A stretch of DNA of 53,411 nucleotides from Bacteroidales bacterium UBA5762 (GCA_002418865.1 DIEY01000018.1:13254-66664); one strand, 5' to 3'; positions 16,606 through 25,491 are shown, counted from the stretch's first letter. Translations and numbers: made by a program. The notes: generated by a model not told the origin, from the sequence alone.

Positions 16606-17610
16606 ATGGAAAAAATTATCCTCATACAGACTGCTTCGATAGGAGATGTTATTTTAACCACACCTGTTCTGGAGAAAGTACATCATTATTTTCCTACTGC
16701 CTCGATTGATATTCTGGTAAAACAAGGCATGGAATCTCTTTTTATTCAACATCCGTTTATACATCGAGTTATTACTTGGGGAAAAAATCAGCATAAATAC
16801 CGTAATTTATTCAAATTGATAAAAAAGTTACGGAGCGAAAAATATGATCTTGCTATTAACTGTCAGCGGTTTGCAAGTACAGGATTATTGACAGTTGGTA
16901 TGAATGCCAAAATTACTACGGGTTTTCATAAAAATCCGTTTTCCAAATTTTTTACCTATCGAATTGAGCATAATGTTGGAAACTTGCATGAGGTGGAACG
17001 AAATTTAAGCTTAATCGATTTCATAGGACAAGAAAAACAATTTCCCGTTCGTCTTTACCCTACTAAGAATGATTATGAAAAAGTGGCTCATTTAAAGAAC
17101 AAGCCTTATATTTGCATTGCTCCAGCCTCATTATGGTTTACGAAGCAATTTCCGGAAAGTAAGTGGATAGAATTCATTAGATTGCTGCCGGAGGATTTAG
17201 TGATTTATTTATTAGGCTCGGCTAATGAAAAGATTTTATGTGATAGCATAATGGCTGCTTGTAAACCTCGGAGGATAATTTCATTGGCGGGTGAATTGAG
17301 TTTTTTACAAGTAGCTGCTTTGATGCGTGAAGCTAAAATTAATTATGTGAATGATTCGGCTCCCTTGCATTTGGCTTCGGCGGTTAATGCACCGGTAGCT
17401 GCTATATTTTGTTCCACAGTACCGGAGTTTGGGTTCGGTCCACGGTCAGAACATTCTTTTATTATTCAAACTTCTGAATCTCTTTCATGCCGTCCCTGTG
17501 GATTACACGGTCATACATCGTGTCCGAAAGGGCATTTTAAGTGTGCCTTTTCTATTCAAAGTCAACAATTATTGAAATGTTTATTAGAAGTAAAAAGTTA
17601 TGAGTTATAG
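16606..17610 (+). CDS. Glycosyltransferase family 9 (ADP-heptose:LPS heptosyltransferase-like)
   Basis: GT9 glycosyltransferase, 334 residues, two Rossmann-like domains. The opening MEKIILIQTASIGDVILTTP is the family N-terminus (normally R-xxxLGDxxxxtP). The second domain has APASLWFTKQFPESKW (nucleotide-sugar site), LAGELSFLQVAALMREAK, and NDSAPLHLASAVNAPVAAIF with the conserved D-SxxxHLAxA. A cysteine cluster near the end (SCRPCGLHGHTSCPKGHFKC) is also common in the group. Relatives add heptose to lipid A-core oligosaccharide; the donor here is uncertain. The last 11 bases overlap the next gene. Confidence 0.9.
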   Translation: MEKIILIQTASIGDVILTTPVLEKVHHYFPTASIDILVKQGMESLFIQHPFIHRVITWGKNQHKYRNLFKLIKKLRSEKYDLAINCQRFASTGLLTVGMNAKITTGFHKNPFSKFFTYRIEHNVGNLHEVERNLSLIDFIGQEKQFPVRLYPTKNDYEKVAHLKNKPYICIAPASLWFTKQFPESKWIEFIRLLPEDLVIYLLGSANEKILCDSIMAACKPRRIISLAGELSFLQVAALMREAKINYVNDSAPLHLASAVNAPVAAIFCSTVPEFGFGPRSEHSFIIQTSESLSCRPCGLHGHTSCPKGHFKCAFSIQSQQLLKCLLEVKSYEL

Positions 17611-18181
17611 TCCATTTTTCGAAGATGATGTCAATCGGGCTGTAGAAGTTCTTCAGTCGGGTGGAGTTATTCTTTACCCAACTGACACTATATGGGGAAT
17701 TGGTTGCAAGGCCAATGATATCAAAGCCATAAGCCGTATTTACACCATTAAACAACGTTACGAAAAGAAAAATTTAATCATTTTGGTAGATTCGGAAGAG
17801 ATGTTGCGTAAATATGTTTCCGAAGTTCCTCCCGTAGTTTTGGAATTAGTCAAGACTTATTCGAAGCCTTTAACCATTGTTTATCCTAAAGCCAGAAATT
17901 TGCCTTCAATTATAGTAGCTAACGATCAGAGTATAGCCATACGTATTGTCAATCATCCTTTTTGTATAGAAGTTATTAGTCGGATTGATGTTCCTTTGGT
18001 GAGTACATCGGCTAATTTTTCGGGTGAGCCTGCTCCTGCATCATTCAGTACGATTTCCGAAGATATAAAAAATGCCGTGGATTATATTGCTATGACCGAC
18101 AGAGATAAACTACAAAAGCCTGCGGCTTCGACCATTATTAGAATCTTACCCGATGGCAATTTTGAGATTTTGCGCGATTAG
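17600..18181 (+). CDS. L-threonylcarbamoyladenylate synthase (TsaC/Sua5 family)
   Basis: YrdC-domain enzyme, 193 residues, that makes threonylcarbamoyl-AMP for the universal t6A modification at position 37 of ANN-decoding tRNAs. Visible motifs are GGVILYPTDTIWGIGCKAND, the KQRYEKKNLIILV substrate loop (K-R-pxxKPL type), IAIRIVNHPFC and PLVSTSANFSGEPAPASF. It lacks the C-terminal Sua5 domain, so it is the short TsaC form. Its start lies inside the end of the GT9 gene, so the two are translationally coupled. Confidence 0.92.
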   Translation: MSYSPFFEDDVNRAVEVLQSGGVILYPTDTIWGIGCKANDIKAISRIYTIKQRYEKKNLIILVDSEEMLRKYVSEVPPVVLELVKTYSKPLTIVYPKARNLPSIIVANDQSIAIRIVNHPFCIEVISRIDVPLVSTSANFSGEPAPASFSTISEDIKNAVDYIAMTDRDKLQKPAASTIIRILPDGNFEILRD

Positions 18182-18243
18182 GGAATGTTCTCTTCTAATT
18201 TTTTGATAAGTTAAAAAGTTTACGAGCTGAGCCCACTGCATAG

Positions 18244-18444
18244 AAAGCACCGGAAGGAAGTGGTAAAACAATAATGGGTATGGCTTGTAAAGCGCTATCA
18301 AAGGTAAGAATTGGTGTCATAGGATTGGGAATGCGTGGCAGTGAAGCTGTTTCGAGATTATTGCAAGTAGAAGGTGCCGAAATTGTTGCTTTATGCCATT
18401 TGCTGCAAGAAAGAGTAGGATTGGCCGCTATTGTAATTCTGTAA
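18244..18444 (+). pseudogene. Fragment of a Gfo/Idh/MocA oxidoreductase (GH109-like)
   Basis: An open stretch of about 66 codons encodes KVRIGVIGLGMRGSEAVSRL then EGAEIVALC, the N-terminal NAD-binding Rossmann strand-loop-helix of Gfo/Idh/MocA proteins, closest in style to the GH109 subgroup. The part before it (GSGKTIMGMACKALS) also fits the region that precedes the Rossmann core in GH109 proteins. The frame begins after a stop at 18241 and ends at TAA 18442-18444, only about one seventh of a normal 400-450-residue protein. No continuation is seen in other frames, so this is a decayed remnant. Confidence 0.68.
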
Positions 18445-18467
18445 ATTTTTATTTTTTAAATTGTACT

Positions 18468-19289
18468 TTATTCATCCTTTGCAAACATGAAAGGCGAAAC
18501 ACAAAGCACAGGGAGGCCAATTTTGCTTCGAATGATTTTGGCGTCAGATGGAGCAGGCTTAAAATGTAATGATTCTTCTTCTTCGTCGTTCATTAAAATC
18601 ATGAGTCCTGCTTTATAATGTTTTGCATAATAAGCCAATTGATTGGTAAAACTTCCTTGGCCAATATAAGGCACATATGCGCATTCTATCCCTAAAATAG
18701 AGAGTTTTTCTTTAAATCGACTTCTTTCTCTTTCAATTTCACTAACAAACTTATCGGATGAATGGTTTTCTACAACAATTACTAGTTTTCCAAACCATTC
18801 ACTTAGATGTTTCAAAGTAATAGCTTTTTTGCTCCATCCACGAAAAAGATTGACGGGGAACAGCATAGGTGAAAATTTATTACAATTTTTTCGGGGAAAG
18901 ACGATAGAAGGTACGGGGCAAACCGCAATCATGCGCATGATTTTTTCGGGAGTAAATTTTTGCAAACCCGGTTTGCCTTTCAAACTGAATGCTGTCATTA
19001 AGATATCGTTTTCTTTACAAATGCTCGAAATTACTTCGTAAACGCTTCCTTCACGAATAACAATGTCAATATCGATTTCTTTTCCTCGGGTTAGGCCATT
19101 AGAAAGCGATTCCATAGACTCTTCAATCCATTCCTTGTCAAGGTTGTTTTCTGATAAATAAGCCCTTGTGTAATGATTGATGGCATGTACTATAAGCAAA
19201 TTTTGATGTAGTAATTCTGCTAATTCTGCAGCCTGAACTGCAGCCTCATAACTATTATCAGAAAAATCGACAATGACCAGAATTGCCAT
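18468..19289 (-). CDS. Universal stress protein, two tandem Usp domains
   Basis: A 273-residue cytoplasmic protein with two UspA-like domains. The first begins MAILVIVDFSDNSYEAAVQA, the common Bacteroidota opening, and the second runs from about residue 140. The ATP-binding glycine motif (G-x2-G-x9-G-S/T) of the second domain is poorly kept, so it may be a non-ATP-binding type. The frame extends 15 codons upstream, but the Met at 19289 aligns with family N-termini. Usp proteins accumulate under stress in many bacteria; the partner here is unknown. Confidence 0.85.
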   Translation of the reverse strand: MAILVIVDFSDNSYEAAVQAAELAELLHQNLLIVHAINHYTRAYLSENNLDKEWIEESMESLSNGLTRGKEIDIDIVIREGSVYEVISSICKENDILMTAFSLKGKPGLQKFTPEKIMRMIAVCPVPSIVFPRKNCNKFSPMLFPVNLFRGWSKKAITLKHLSEWFGKLVIVVENHSSDKFVSEIERERSRFKEKLSILGIECAYVPYIGQGSFTNQLAYYAKHYKAGLMILMNDEEEESLHFKPAPSDAKIIRSKIGLPVLCVSPFMFAKDE

Positions 19290-19397
19290 TTTCGTAATTT
19301 TCTGCAAGTAACAAAAAATTTTTAAAATTGGCAAGCATATTGAAAAGAAAATTTGAGCTATTAGAGTAAAATTATCATGCAGGTTTACTTTAGGTGA

Positions 19398-19434
19398 AAA
19401 AGAAGAGGTATTCTGTATGAATACCTCTTCTTTT
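19398..19434. terminator. Perfect 16-bp hairpin, bidirectional terminator
   Basis: AAAAGAAGAGGTATTC (19398-19413) and its exact reverse complement (19419-19434) enclose the loop TGTAT. With A/T runs at both outer ends it can terminate in either direction. The gene it most plausibly serves is rubrerythrin on the minus strand, ending at 19614. Confidence 0.72.
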
Positions 19435-19613
19435 AATAATTAAACCACCCTGATTACATCCAACCAAACATGAATTGGTATTTACGACCTACCTTTTATA
19501 GGACAAATCAAAAGCAGACTAAATTGTTTTGAACTTTTTCATTCTCAATTAAAATAATAGATTTTGATAATGTGATGAGGGGACTTGTATTTGGTTGGAA
19601 GTAAAAGATTAGC

Positions 19614-20198
19614 CTAATAATTTTCGGCTAACATTTCGAAAAAAGCTTGTGGGTGGTCGCATCCGGGACAACGTTGTGGAGCGGTTTCTCCTTCATAAAT
19701 AAAGCCGCACTTACGGCATATCCAGCGAACCTTTTGATTTTTCTTGAAAACTTCTCCATTTTGAATATTAGTTAATAGCTTTCGATAGCGTTTTTCGTGT
19801 TCGGCTTCAATTTTAGCGATTGTACGGAATTTCACAGCAATTTGCTTAAATCCTTCTTCTTCGGCAATTTGAGCAAATTCAGGATATAGTGCAGACCATT
19901 CTTCATACTCCCCAGCTGCGGCTTGTTCGAGGTTTTCCGCTGTTGTGCCTATTATACCTGCTGGATATGAAGCTGTTATTTCAACCATACCGCCTTCGAG
20001 AAATTTAAAAAACTGTTTGGCATGCGATTCTTCATTTTCGGCTGTAAGCTCAAAAATGGCTGCAATTTGTTCATAACCTTCTTCTCTTGCTTTTTTTGCA
20101 AAAAAAGTATAACGATTCTTCGCTTGTGACTCTCCCGCAAATGCCTTCAAAAGATTTTGCTCGGTGCGGGTACCTTTTATGCTTTTTGTTTCCATCAT
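19614..20198 (-). CDS. rbr: Rubrerythrin
   Basis: Non-haem diiron peroxidase that protects anaerobes from hydrogen peroxide. Residues 1-145 are a four-helix ferritin-like domain with diiron ligands in the two Ex2H-like pairs (TAENEESHAKQ and AKIEAEHEKRY). Residues 155-194 are a rubredoxin-like domain with CRKC and CPGC metal-binding pairs. The length of 194 residues is typical. It has its own -7 box (TAACTTTG, complement of 20273-20280), leaving a leader of about 75 bases. It is the main clue in the window to a low-oxygen lifestyle. Confidence 0.96.
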   Translation of the reverse strand: MMETKSIKGTRTEQNLLKAFAGESQAKNRYTFFAKKAREEGYEQIAAIFELTAENEESHAKQFFKFLEGGMVEITASYPAGIIGTTAENLEQAAAGEYEEWSALYPEFAQIAEEEGFKQIAVKFRTIAKIEAEHEKRYRKLLTNIQNGEVFKKNQKVRWICRKCGFIYEGETAPQRCPGCDHPQAFFEMLAENY

Positions 20199-20272
20199 TG
20201 AACGATTTTTATGATTAAGGTTTTGTATTAAAGAAGTTAAATTCCTTCCAATAATTTAGTTTATCATGACGA

Positions 20273-20280
20273 CAAAGTTA
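20273..20280 (-). promoter_or_regulatory. -7 element for rubrerythrin
   Basis: The minus strand reads TAACTTTG, an exact TAnnTTTG, about 75 bases before the start codon. Confidence 0.45.
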
Positions 20281-20528
20281 AATATTTTTATATGGTAGAG
20301 TGTAAAGCAGTTTCTTTTTAATTTCAAACAGGAGCCTGTTAAGGCGTCCATAGAGCCTCAATCGAGAAGCGCAAAATTTCTTTCATGCCTATTTTTTAGA
20401 ACTTTCTCTTCATAGTCTTTCTTTCAACGGCTTATGTTATACATCATCTATTTTAAGTGAATGGCAAGTTTCATTTTTCAGGATATTAAGAAATTGATAA
20501 GTCATTCAAAATTTTACATGAAAAGTTT

Positions 20529-20536
20529 TACATTTG
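20529..20536 (+). promoter_or_regulatory. -7 element for ppdK
   Basis: TACATTTG, an exact TAnnTTTG, about 80 bases before the start codon at 20616. No clear -33 box. Confidence 0.42.
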
Positions 20537-20615
20537 CAGGCTTGTTTTTAAAATCATTAGTGAGTTGAAGATCATTTAAATATAATACAATAACCATTGA
20601 AAATCGAAAAAAGCG

Positions 20616-23507
20616 ATGAAAAGTAAGAAACATGTGTATTTATTTGGCAATAAGACTGCCGAAGGAAGTACAAATATGAAGGATTTGTTAGGCGGCAAAG
20701 GAGCTAATCTTGCCGAGATGAATTTAATAGGTATGCCTGTACCACCAGGTTTTACTATCACAACCGAAGTTTGTGATGCTTACTATAAATTAGGCCGAGA
20801 AGCCGTTATTGATATGATTAAAGATGAGGTAGAGGCCGGAATTCGTTTTATTGAGAATATTATGGGTTCTCGTTTTGGAGACCCTAACAATCCATGTTTA
20901 GTTTCTGTGCGTTCAGGAGCGAGAGCTTCCATGCCAGGCATGATGGATACTATATTGAATCTTGGTTTGAATGATACTGTGGTAGAAGGCCTAATCAAAA
21001 AGACTGGGAATCCGAGATTTGTATGGGATAGTTACAGGCGATTCATTCAAATGTATGGTGATGTAGTTTTAGGAATGAAACCGGCTTCGAAGCAAGATGT
21101 AGACCCATTCGAAGAGATTATTGAAGAATTAAAAGAAAAACGTGGTTTGCATCTGGATACAGAGCTTACTACTGATGATTTGAAAGAACTTGTAGTAAAA
21201 TTTAAAAACGCCGTTAAGGAACGCACGGGGAAAGATTTTCCGGAAAACTCTTGGGATCAGCTTTGGGGAGCTATTATGGCCGTGTTTGATTCGTGGATGA
21301 ACGAACGAGCTATTTTATATCGTAAGTTGAACAATATTCCCGATGAATGGGGCACAGCAGTTACGGTTCAGGCCATGGTCTTTGGGAATATGGGCGAAAC
21401 TTCTGCTACTGGGGTTGCTTTTACGCGTGATGCTGCTACAGGAGAAAAAATTTTTAACGGAGAATATCTCATCAACGCTCAAGGAGAAGATGTTGTAGCA
21501 GGTATTCGTACACCACAACAGATTTCTCTTGAGGGTTCAAGAAGATGGGCTGCTTTAGCAGGAATCTCAGAAGAAGAACGCCGTACAAAATATCCATCAT
21601 TAGAAGAAACTATGCCTCAAATCTATCACGAATTGCTCGAGATTCAGCAAAAACTCGAACAGCATTATCGCGATATGCAAGATATTGAGTTTACGATTCA
21701 AGAAGGGCGGTTGTGGATGTTGCAAACGCGTAATGGAAAGAGAACTGGAGCTGCTCAGGTAAAAATTGCCATAGATATGCTGCGTGAGGGAATGATAGAT
21801 GAAAAAACTGCTCTCTTAAGGGTTGAACCCAATAAGCTCGACGAGCTTTTACATCCAGTATTTGATAATGAAGCCATAAAAAATGCTGAGGTAATTGCAA
21901 AAGGGCTGCCAGCCTCGCCAGGAGCTGCTACCGGACGTATAGTATTTCAGGCGGATGAAGCCGAACATTGGGCTGCCAGAGGCGAAAAGGTGATTTTGGT
22001 TAGAATAGAAACTTCACCTGAGGATTTAAGAGGAATGAATGTAGCCGAAGGTATATTGACTGCTCGTGGTGGCATGACTTCTCATGCAGCTGTAGTTGCT
22101 CGTGGAATGGGGAAATGCTGCGTGTCGGGTGCTGGTTCTTTGAAAATAGATTATAAACAAAAGACCGTTCAAACCAATGGGTTCACATTTAAAGAAGGTG
22201 ATTGGATTTCATTGAATGGAAGTACGGGAGAGGTTTATAAGGGAAAGATAGCTACACGCGATCCGGAACTTAGTGGCGATTTTGGTGAGTTGATGCGACT
22301 TGCGGATAAATATTCACGTATGTATGTGAGAACAAATGCCGATACCCCACGTGATGCTGCTGTTGCCCGTAATTTTGGAGCAAAGGGGATAGGCTTGTGT
22401 CGTACCGAACACATGTTTTTTGGTGGAGAAAAAATTAAAGCCATGCGTGAGATGATCTTGGCTGATGATGAAGCTGGTCGCCGTAAGGCTTTAGATAAAC
22501 TTCTTCCTATTCAACGCGAAGATTTTGAAGGAATTTTCGAAGCCATGCACGATTTACCTGTAACCATTCGCCTGTTAGATCCACCATTGCACGAATTCGT
22601 TCCTCAAGAAGAAGCCAATCAACGCGAAATGGCCAAAGAAATGGGGCTTACGCTCGAACAAATTAAGGCCAAGGTCGAAGAACTGCACGAGGTTAACCCC
22701 ATGTTAGGTCATCGTGGATGTCGTCTTGGGAATACTTATCCTGAAATCTCAGAAACTCAAACACGTGCTATTATTGAAGCAGCGCTTAATTTGAAGAAAA
22801 GAGGCATAAAAGCTGTTCCTGAAATAATGATTCCGCTCACAGGCACGCTTAAGGAAATGCAGATGCAGGAAGATATTGTTCGTTCGACTGCCGAAAAAGT
22901 TTTCGCCGAATATAACGACCGCATAGATTATTTGGTTGGAACTATGATAGAAGTACCTCGTGCTGCTCTGGTTGCCGATGAAATTGCACAATCGGCCGAA
23001 TTTTTCTCTTTTGGAACGAACGATCTTACCCAGATGACTTTTGGTTATTCTCGTGATGATGCTGGTAAGTTTCTTCCTGTTTATTTGAAAAAAGGAATTT
23101 TGAAAAATGATCCTTTCCAAATTCTCGACCAAGAAGGGGTTGGACAGTTGATTCGTATGGGCGTGCAAAAAGGCCGTCAAACCCGTGAAAAATTAAAGAT
23201 TGGAATTTGCGGTGAACACGGTGGAGAACCTTCATCTGTGGAATTTTGCAATTCAGTCGGCTTTGATTATGTAAGCTGCTCGCCATACCGCGTCCCTATT
23301 GCCCGTCTTGCTGCTGCTCAAGCAGTTATCAAACAAACCCCTTCTGAAACAACCTTAATAAAAGACAAAAAAGAAAAGAAGGAGAAAAAGGATAAGATTG
23401 AGAAAAAGGATAAAAAGGACAAGAAGGACAAGAAGGATAAAAAAGACAAGAAGATTAAAAATAACAAAAAGTCCAAAAAGGAAAAGAAGAAAGACAAAAA
23501 GAATTAA
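20616..23507 (+). CDS. ppdK: Pyruvate, phosphate dikinase with a lysine-rich C-terminal tail
   Basis: Reversibly interconverts pyruvate + ATP + Pi with phosphoenolpyruvate + AMP + PPi. Three domains are present: an N-terminal ATP-grasp domain (1-340, opening LFGNKTAEGSTNMKDLLGGK), a central phosphohistidine domain with the catalytic histidine in GGMTSHAAVVARG, and a C-terminal PEP-binding TIM barrel ending in GICGEHGGEPSSVEFC, with the catalytic cysteine in FVSCSPYRVPIARLA-type context (here YVSCSPYRVPIARLAAAQA). The family normally stops near residue 906. Here 57 further residues follow, with 30 lysines in the last 48, built from repeats such as KKDKKD. The tail is in frame and its function is unknown. 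Confidence 0.95.
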   Translation: MKSKKHVYLFGNKTAEGSTNMKDLLGGKGANLAEMNLIGMPVPPGFTITTEVCDAYYKLGREAVIDMIKDEVEAGIRFIENIMGSRFGDPNNPCLVSVRSGARASMPGMMDTILNLGLNDTVVEGLIKKTGNPRFVWDSYRRFIQMYGDVVLGMKPASKQDVDPFEEIIEELKEKRGLHLDTELTTDDLKELVVKFKNAVKERTGKDFPENSWDQLWGAIMAVFDSWMNERAILYRKLNNIPDEWGTAVTVQAMVFGNMGETSATGVAFTRDAATGEKIFNGEYLINAQGEDVVAGIRTPQQISLEGSRRWAALAGISEEERRTKYPSLEETMPQIYHELLEIQQKLEQHYRDMQDIEFTIQEGRLWMLQTRNGKRTGAAQVKIAIDMLREGMIDEKTALLRVEPNKLDELLHPVFDNEAIKNAEVIAKGLPASPGAATGRIVFQADEAEHWAARGEKVILVRIETSPEDLRGMNVAEGILTARGGMTSHAAVVARGMGKCCVSGAGSLKIDYKQKTVQTNGFTFKEGDWISLNGSTGEVYKGKIATRDPELSGDFGELMRLADKYSRMYVRTNADTPRDAAVARNFGAKGIGLCRTEHMFFGGEKIKAMREMILADDEAGRRKALDKLLPIQREDFEGIFEAMHDLPVTIRLLDPPLHEFVPQEEANQREMAKEMGLTLEQIKAKVEELHEVNPMLGHRGCRLGNTYPEISETQTRAIIEAALNLKKRGIKAVPEIMIPLTGTLKEMQMQEDIVRSTAEKVFAEYNDRIDYLVGTMIEVPRAALVADEIAQSAEFFSFGTNDLTQMTFGYSRDDAGKFLPVYLKKGILKNDPFQILDQEGVGQLIRMGVQKGRQTREKLKIGICGEHGGEPSSVEFCNSVGFDYVSCSPYRVPIARLAAAQAVIKQTPSETTLIKDKKEKKEKKDKIEKKDKKDKKDKKDKKDKKIKNNKKSKKEKKKDKKN

Positions 23508-23548
23508 TCTTTTTCGTTTGAGTTGGTGATTGATTATTCATAACTTTT

Positions 23549-23580
23549 AAAGCGGGATGCTCGATAGTGTCCTGCTTTTT
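23549..23580 (+). terminator. Rho-independent terminator of ppdK
   Basis: AAAGCGGGA (23549-23557) pairs with TCCTGCTTT (23570-23578), with one G-T pair, across a 12-base loop, and is followed by a T run. It lies 42 bases after the ppdK stop codon. Confidence 0.68.
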
Positions 23581-23984
23581 AAGTGATGGGGGGATGGTGA
23601 TTTGGAGGATGGAGGATGATGGATGGGGGGCTGTTGATTGCCAATACCTAAATAAGGTTGACCGTTTTGAATATGAATTTATTTTAGTTTGAGAACCATA
23701 AGAATGTATCTATCATATTTTCAGTGGATAGGGAGGTATTGGCACCATGTATCTAAAAATTTTGTTATTAATAGATTGCCTTAAAGACCTAATAGGTTTT
23801 TTTAACCTGATAGATCTCCGTTTATTTCTCTTTACCATTCTTCAGTCTCAAACCTCCAAATTTTTCATTCTCTCCCTCTCCCTCTCTTAGTTTTTCCGTC
23901 TTTTGTTTTTTATAACTTAACCTTGCTCAGGGTGATATGCATATAGTAAACACATATCAGTTTCTGGATTGTTGATAAAAAGCT
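23581..23984. repeat. Gene-free repeat region, copy A of a shared intergenic element
   Basis: No gene is seen. It starts with G/T-rich low-complexity DNA. Then CAATACCTAAATAAGG leads a block at 23642-23670 that recurs almost unchanged at 31598-31627. GAGAACCATAAG (23691-23702) recurs inverted at 5819-5830 region and diverged at 31683-31692. A degenerate palindrome (23785-23814) relates to the one at 5589-5621. A C/T-rich block at about 23832-23885 matches about 31930-31980. Confidence 0.6.
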
Positions 23985-23992
23985 TAGTTTTG
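23985..23992 (+). promoter_or_regulatory. -7 element for ispE
   Basis: TAGTTTTG matches TAnnTTTG and ends 16 bases before ATG 24009. Confidence 0.42.
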
Positions 23993-24008
23993 CCTCAAAT
24001 TGGATGTA

Positions 24009-24818
24009 ATGATTGTATTTGCCAACGCAAAGATCAACATAGGTTTACGCGTAATAAGGGAAAGGCCCGACGATTTTCATGATATATTGAGTATATTTTA
24101 TCCTGTTCCACTAACTGACGTTTTAGAAATCCATCAAAGCCCAAGATTCGAATTTCATTCTTATGGTTTTCCTGTTTCTTCTTCTGAAAAATCTAATCTT
24201 TGTGTAAGAGCATGGAATCTACTTTCAGAGAATCATACTTTGCCTACAGTTGCCATTTATTTACTCAAGAATATTCCAACAGAAGCAGGGCTTGGAGGAG
24301 GTTCATCCGATGCCAGCTTCACTTTATTAGCCCTGAATGAAATGTTTCATTTAGGGCTTTCTCAAGAGACCCTTTCCAATTATGCACTTCAATTGGGCAG
24401 CGACTGTCCTTTTTTCATTCACAATAGGCCCGTACTGGCTTCAGGACGTGGAGAAGTCCTTACTCCATTGACACTTTCTCTCAAGGGATATTATCTGGTT
24501 TTAATAAAACCGGATTATAAAATCAGTACTGCTGAGGCCTATTCTCATATTCAAGCCAGACCCGAAGCAGAAAATCCCGCTTTTATCGTGAATCTTCCCT
24601 TGGAAAGATGGAAAGAAAAATTGGTGAATGATTTTGAGGAATATGTTTTCAACATTTTTCCTGAAGTAAGAATCATCAAAGAAAAATTATACAGTGAAGG
24701 CGCGGTTTATGCATCGATGAGCGGGAGTGGTACGAGTGTATATGGTATTTTTCGCGATGAACCCCCACCTATGCCATGGGCTAAAAACCATTTCTATCGT
24801 GTTTTCCTTCTCGATTAG
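24009..24818 (+). CDS. ispE: 4-diphosphocytidyl-2-C-methyl-D-erythritol kinase
   Basis: GHMP kinase of the non-mevalonate (MEP) isoprenoid pathway. It opens with ANAKINIGLRVIRERPDDFH, the family PAKINLxLxVxxkRpDGyH block in slightly altered form, and carries the ATP-binding glycine loop IPTEAGLGGGSSDASF and the C-terminal SMSGSGTSVYGIF. I chose ATG 24009 over the TTG at 24000 because it aligns with family starts and follows the -7 box at a short distance; this gives 269 residues. Its last four bases overlap the end of the convergent TM2 gene. Confidence 0.95.
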   Translation: MIVFANAKINIGLRVIRERPDDFHDILSIFYPVPLTDVLEIHQSPRFEFHSYGFPVSSSEKSNLCVRAWNLLSENHTLPTVAIYLLKNIPTEAGLGGGSSDASFTLLALNEMFHLGLSQETLSNYALQLGSDCPFFIHNRPVLASGRGEVLTPLTLSLKGYYLVLIKPDYKISTAEAYSHIQARPEAENPAFIVNLPLERWKEKLVNDFEEYVFNIFPEVRIIKEKLYSEGAVYASMSGSGTSVYGIFRDEPPPMPWAKNHFYRVFLLD

Positions 24819-25183
24819 GCCGTTACTGTCGAATTGGGCTTCATCATCATTAAAATTTCCGTAGCCACTTTCCGGTTGTAATCAAGAGCAAGCTGTTTAT
24901 GATTGACAAGGTCGACTATGGTGCCAATGAGGCATAAACCTGCAGTAAGCAGATACAAAATACCCATACCAATTTGTCCAATGACGAAACGATGCACTCC
25001 GCTGATTCCTAAAAAACCAATGAGAGCTAATAGAAGAATCAGTAAAGGGTCTCTTCTTCGAGATGCATACATTCCTACGAACGATCTCATTTCATCGTCG
25101 GAAAGTTGTTGAGTAAAACCCTCTATCATTGTGGCTTCTTCGAGGCCAATTTGTGGTAAATACTGGTAAATTCGCTGGTTCAT
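24815..25183 (-). CDS. TM2 domain-containing membrane protein
   Basis: A 122-residue protein with an N-terminal soluble segment (1-45) and a C-terminal TM2 domain. Two membrane helices (about 47-62 and 72-90) are joined by the short SGVHRFVIGQIGMGI turn, which is the diagnostic GxHrFYxGrxxxGi motif. The domain is widespread and without an agreed function. It is the last gene of its cluster and overlaps the DUF2752 gene by four bases, so the pair are translationally coupled. Confidence 0.88.
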   Translation of the reverse strand: MNQRIYQYLPQIGLEEATMIEGFTQQLSDDEMRSFVGMYASRRRDPLLILLLALIGFLGISGVHRFVIGQIGMGILYLLTAGLCLIGTIVDLVNHKQLALDYNRKVATEILMMMKPNSTVTA

Positions 25184-25491
25184 AATGAATGATATAATTT
25201 GGGTGAAAAAATTTCAATTGTACGTATAATGAGAACTAATATGGCTATCAAGCCCAAAGGGTGCATAATGAGTGATTCTTCTATCCTACCATGCAGGGCA
25301 AGTATCATGCTTCTGCCAATGCCAAATCCTAGGCAATGCCTAAATCCCAAATGATAAAACGGACAAAAGGTAAAATGCTGGTCACTTTTTACAGAACTCA
25401 TCATCATACTTACTATGGCAAAAATCCAGATAAATCCTTCCAGATGCGAAATAAGATAATGAATGAAGCCTTTTTGTTCGAGTGTTCTCAC
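25180..25491 (-). CDS. DUF2752 family small membrane protein (degenerate motif)
   Basis: A 103-residue membrane protein with two or three hydrophobic segments. CPFYHLGFRHCLGFGIGRSM and the following ALHGRIEESLIMHPLG align with the DUF2752 pattern, which normally reads C...tG..CPGCGxTRa...hGd...a...NP. In this copy the CPGCG core reads CLGFG, losing one of the paired cysteines. DUF2752 genes often adjoin TM2 genes in Bacteroidota, as here. It lies 81 bases after murB, so it may be in the same unit or have its own start. Confidence 0.75.
   Translation of the reverse strand: MRTLEQKGFIHYLISHLEGFIWIFAIVSMMMSSVKSDQHFTFCPFYHLGFRHCLGFGIGRSMILALHGRIEESLIMHPLGLIAILVLIIRTIEIFSPKLYHSL

Larger units (their letters stand above)
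20199..20615. other. 417-base divergent promoter region between rbr and ppdK
   Basis: No coding frame or folded RNA is evident. It contains the rubrerythrin -7 box (20273-20280, minus) and the ppdK -7 box (20529-20536, plus). The middle part shows nothing recognisable. Confidence 0.5.

Noticed and set aside
22749..23286. Long minus-strand open frames inside ppdK
   Set aside because: They are antisense shadows of a strongly conserved enzyme, with His/Asn/Phe-rich nonsense products.
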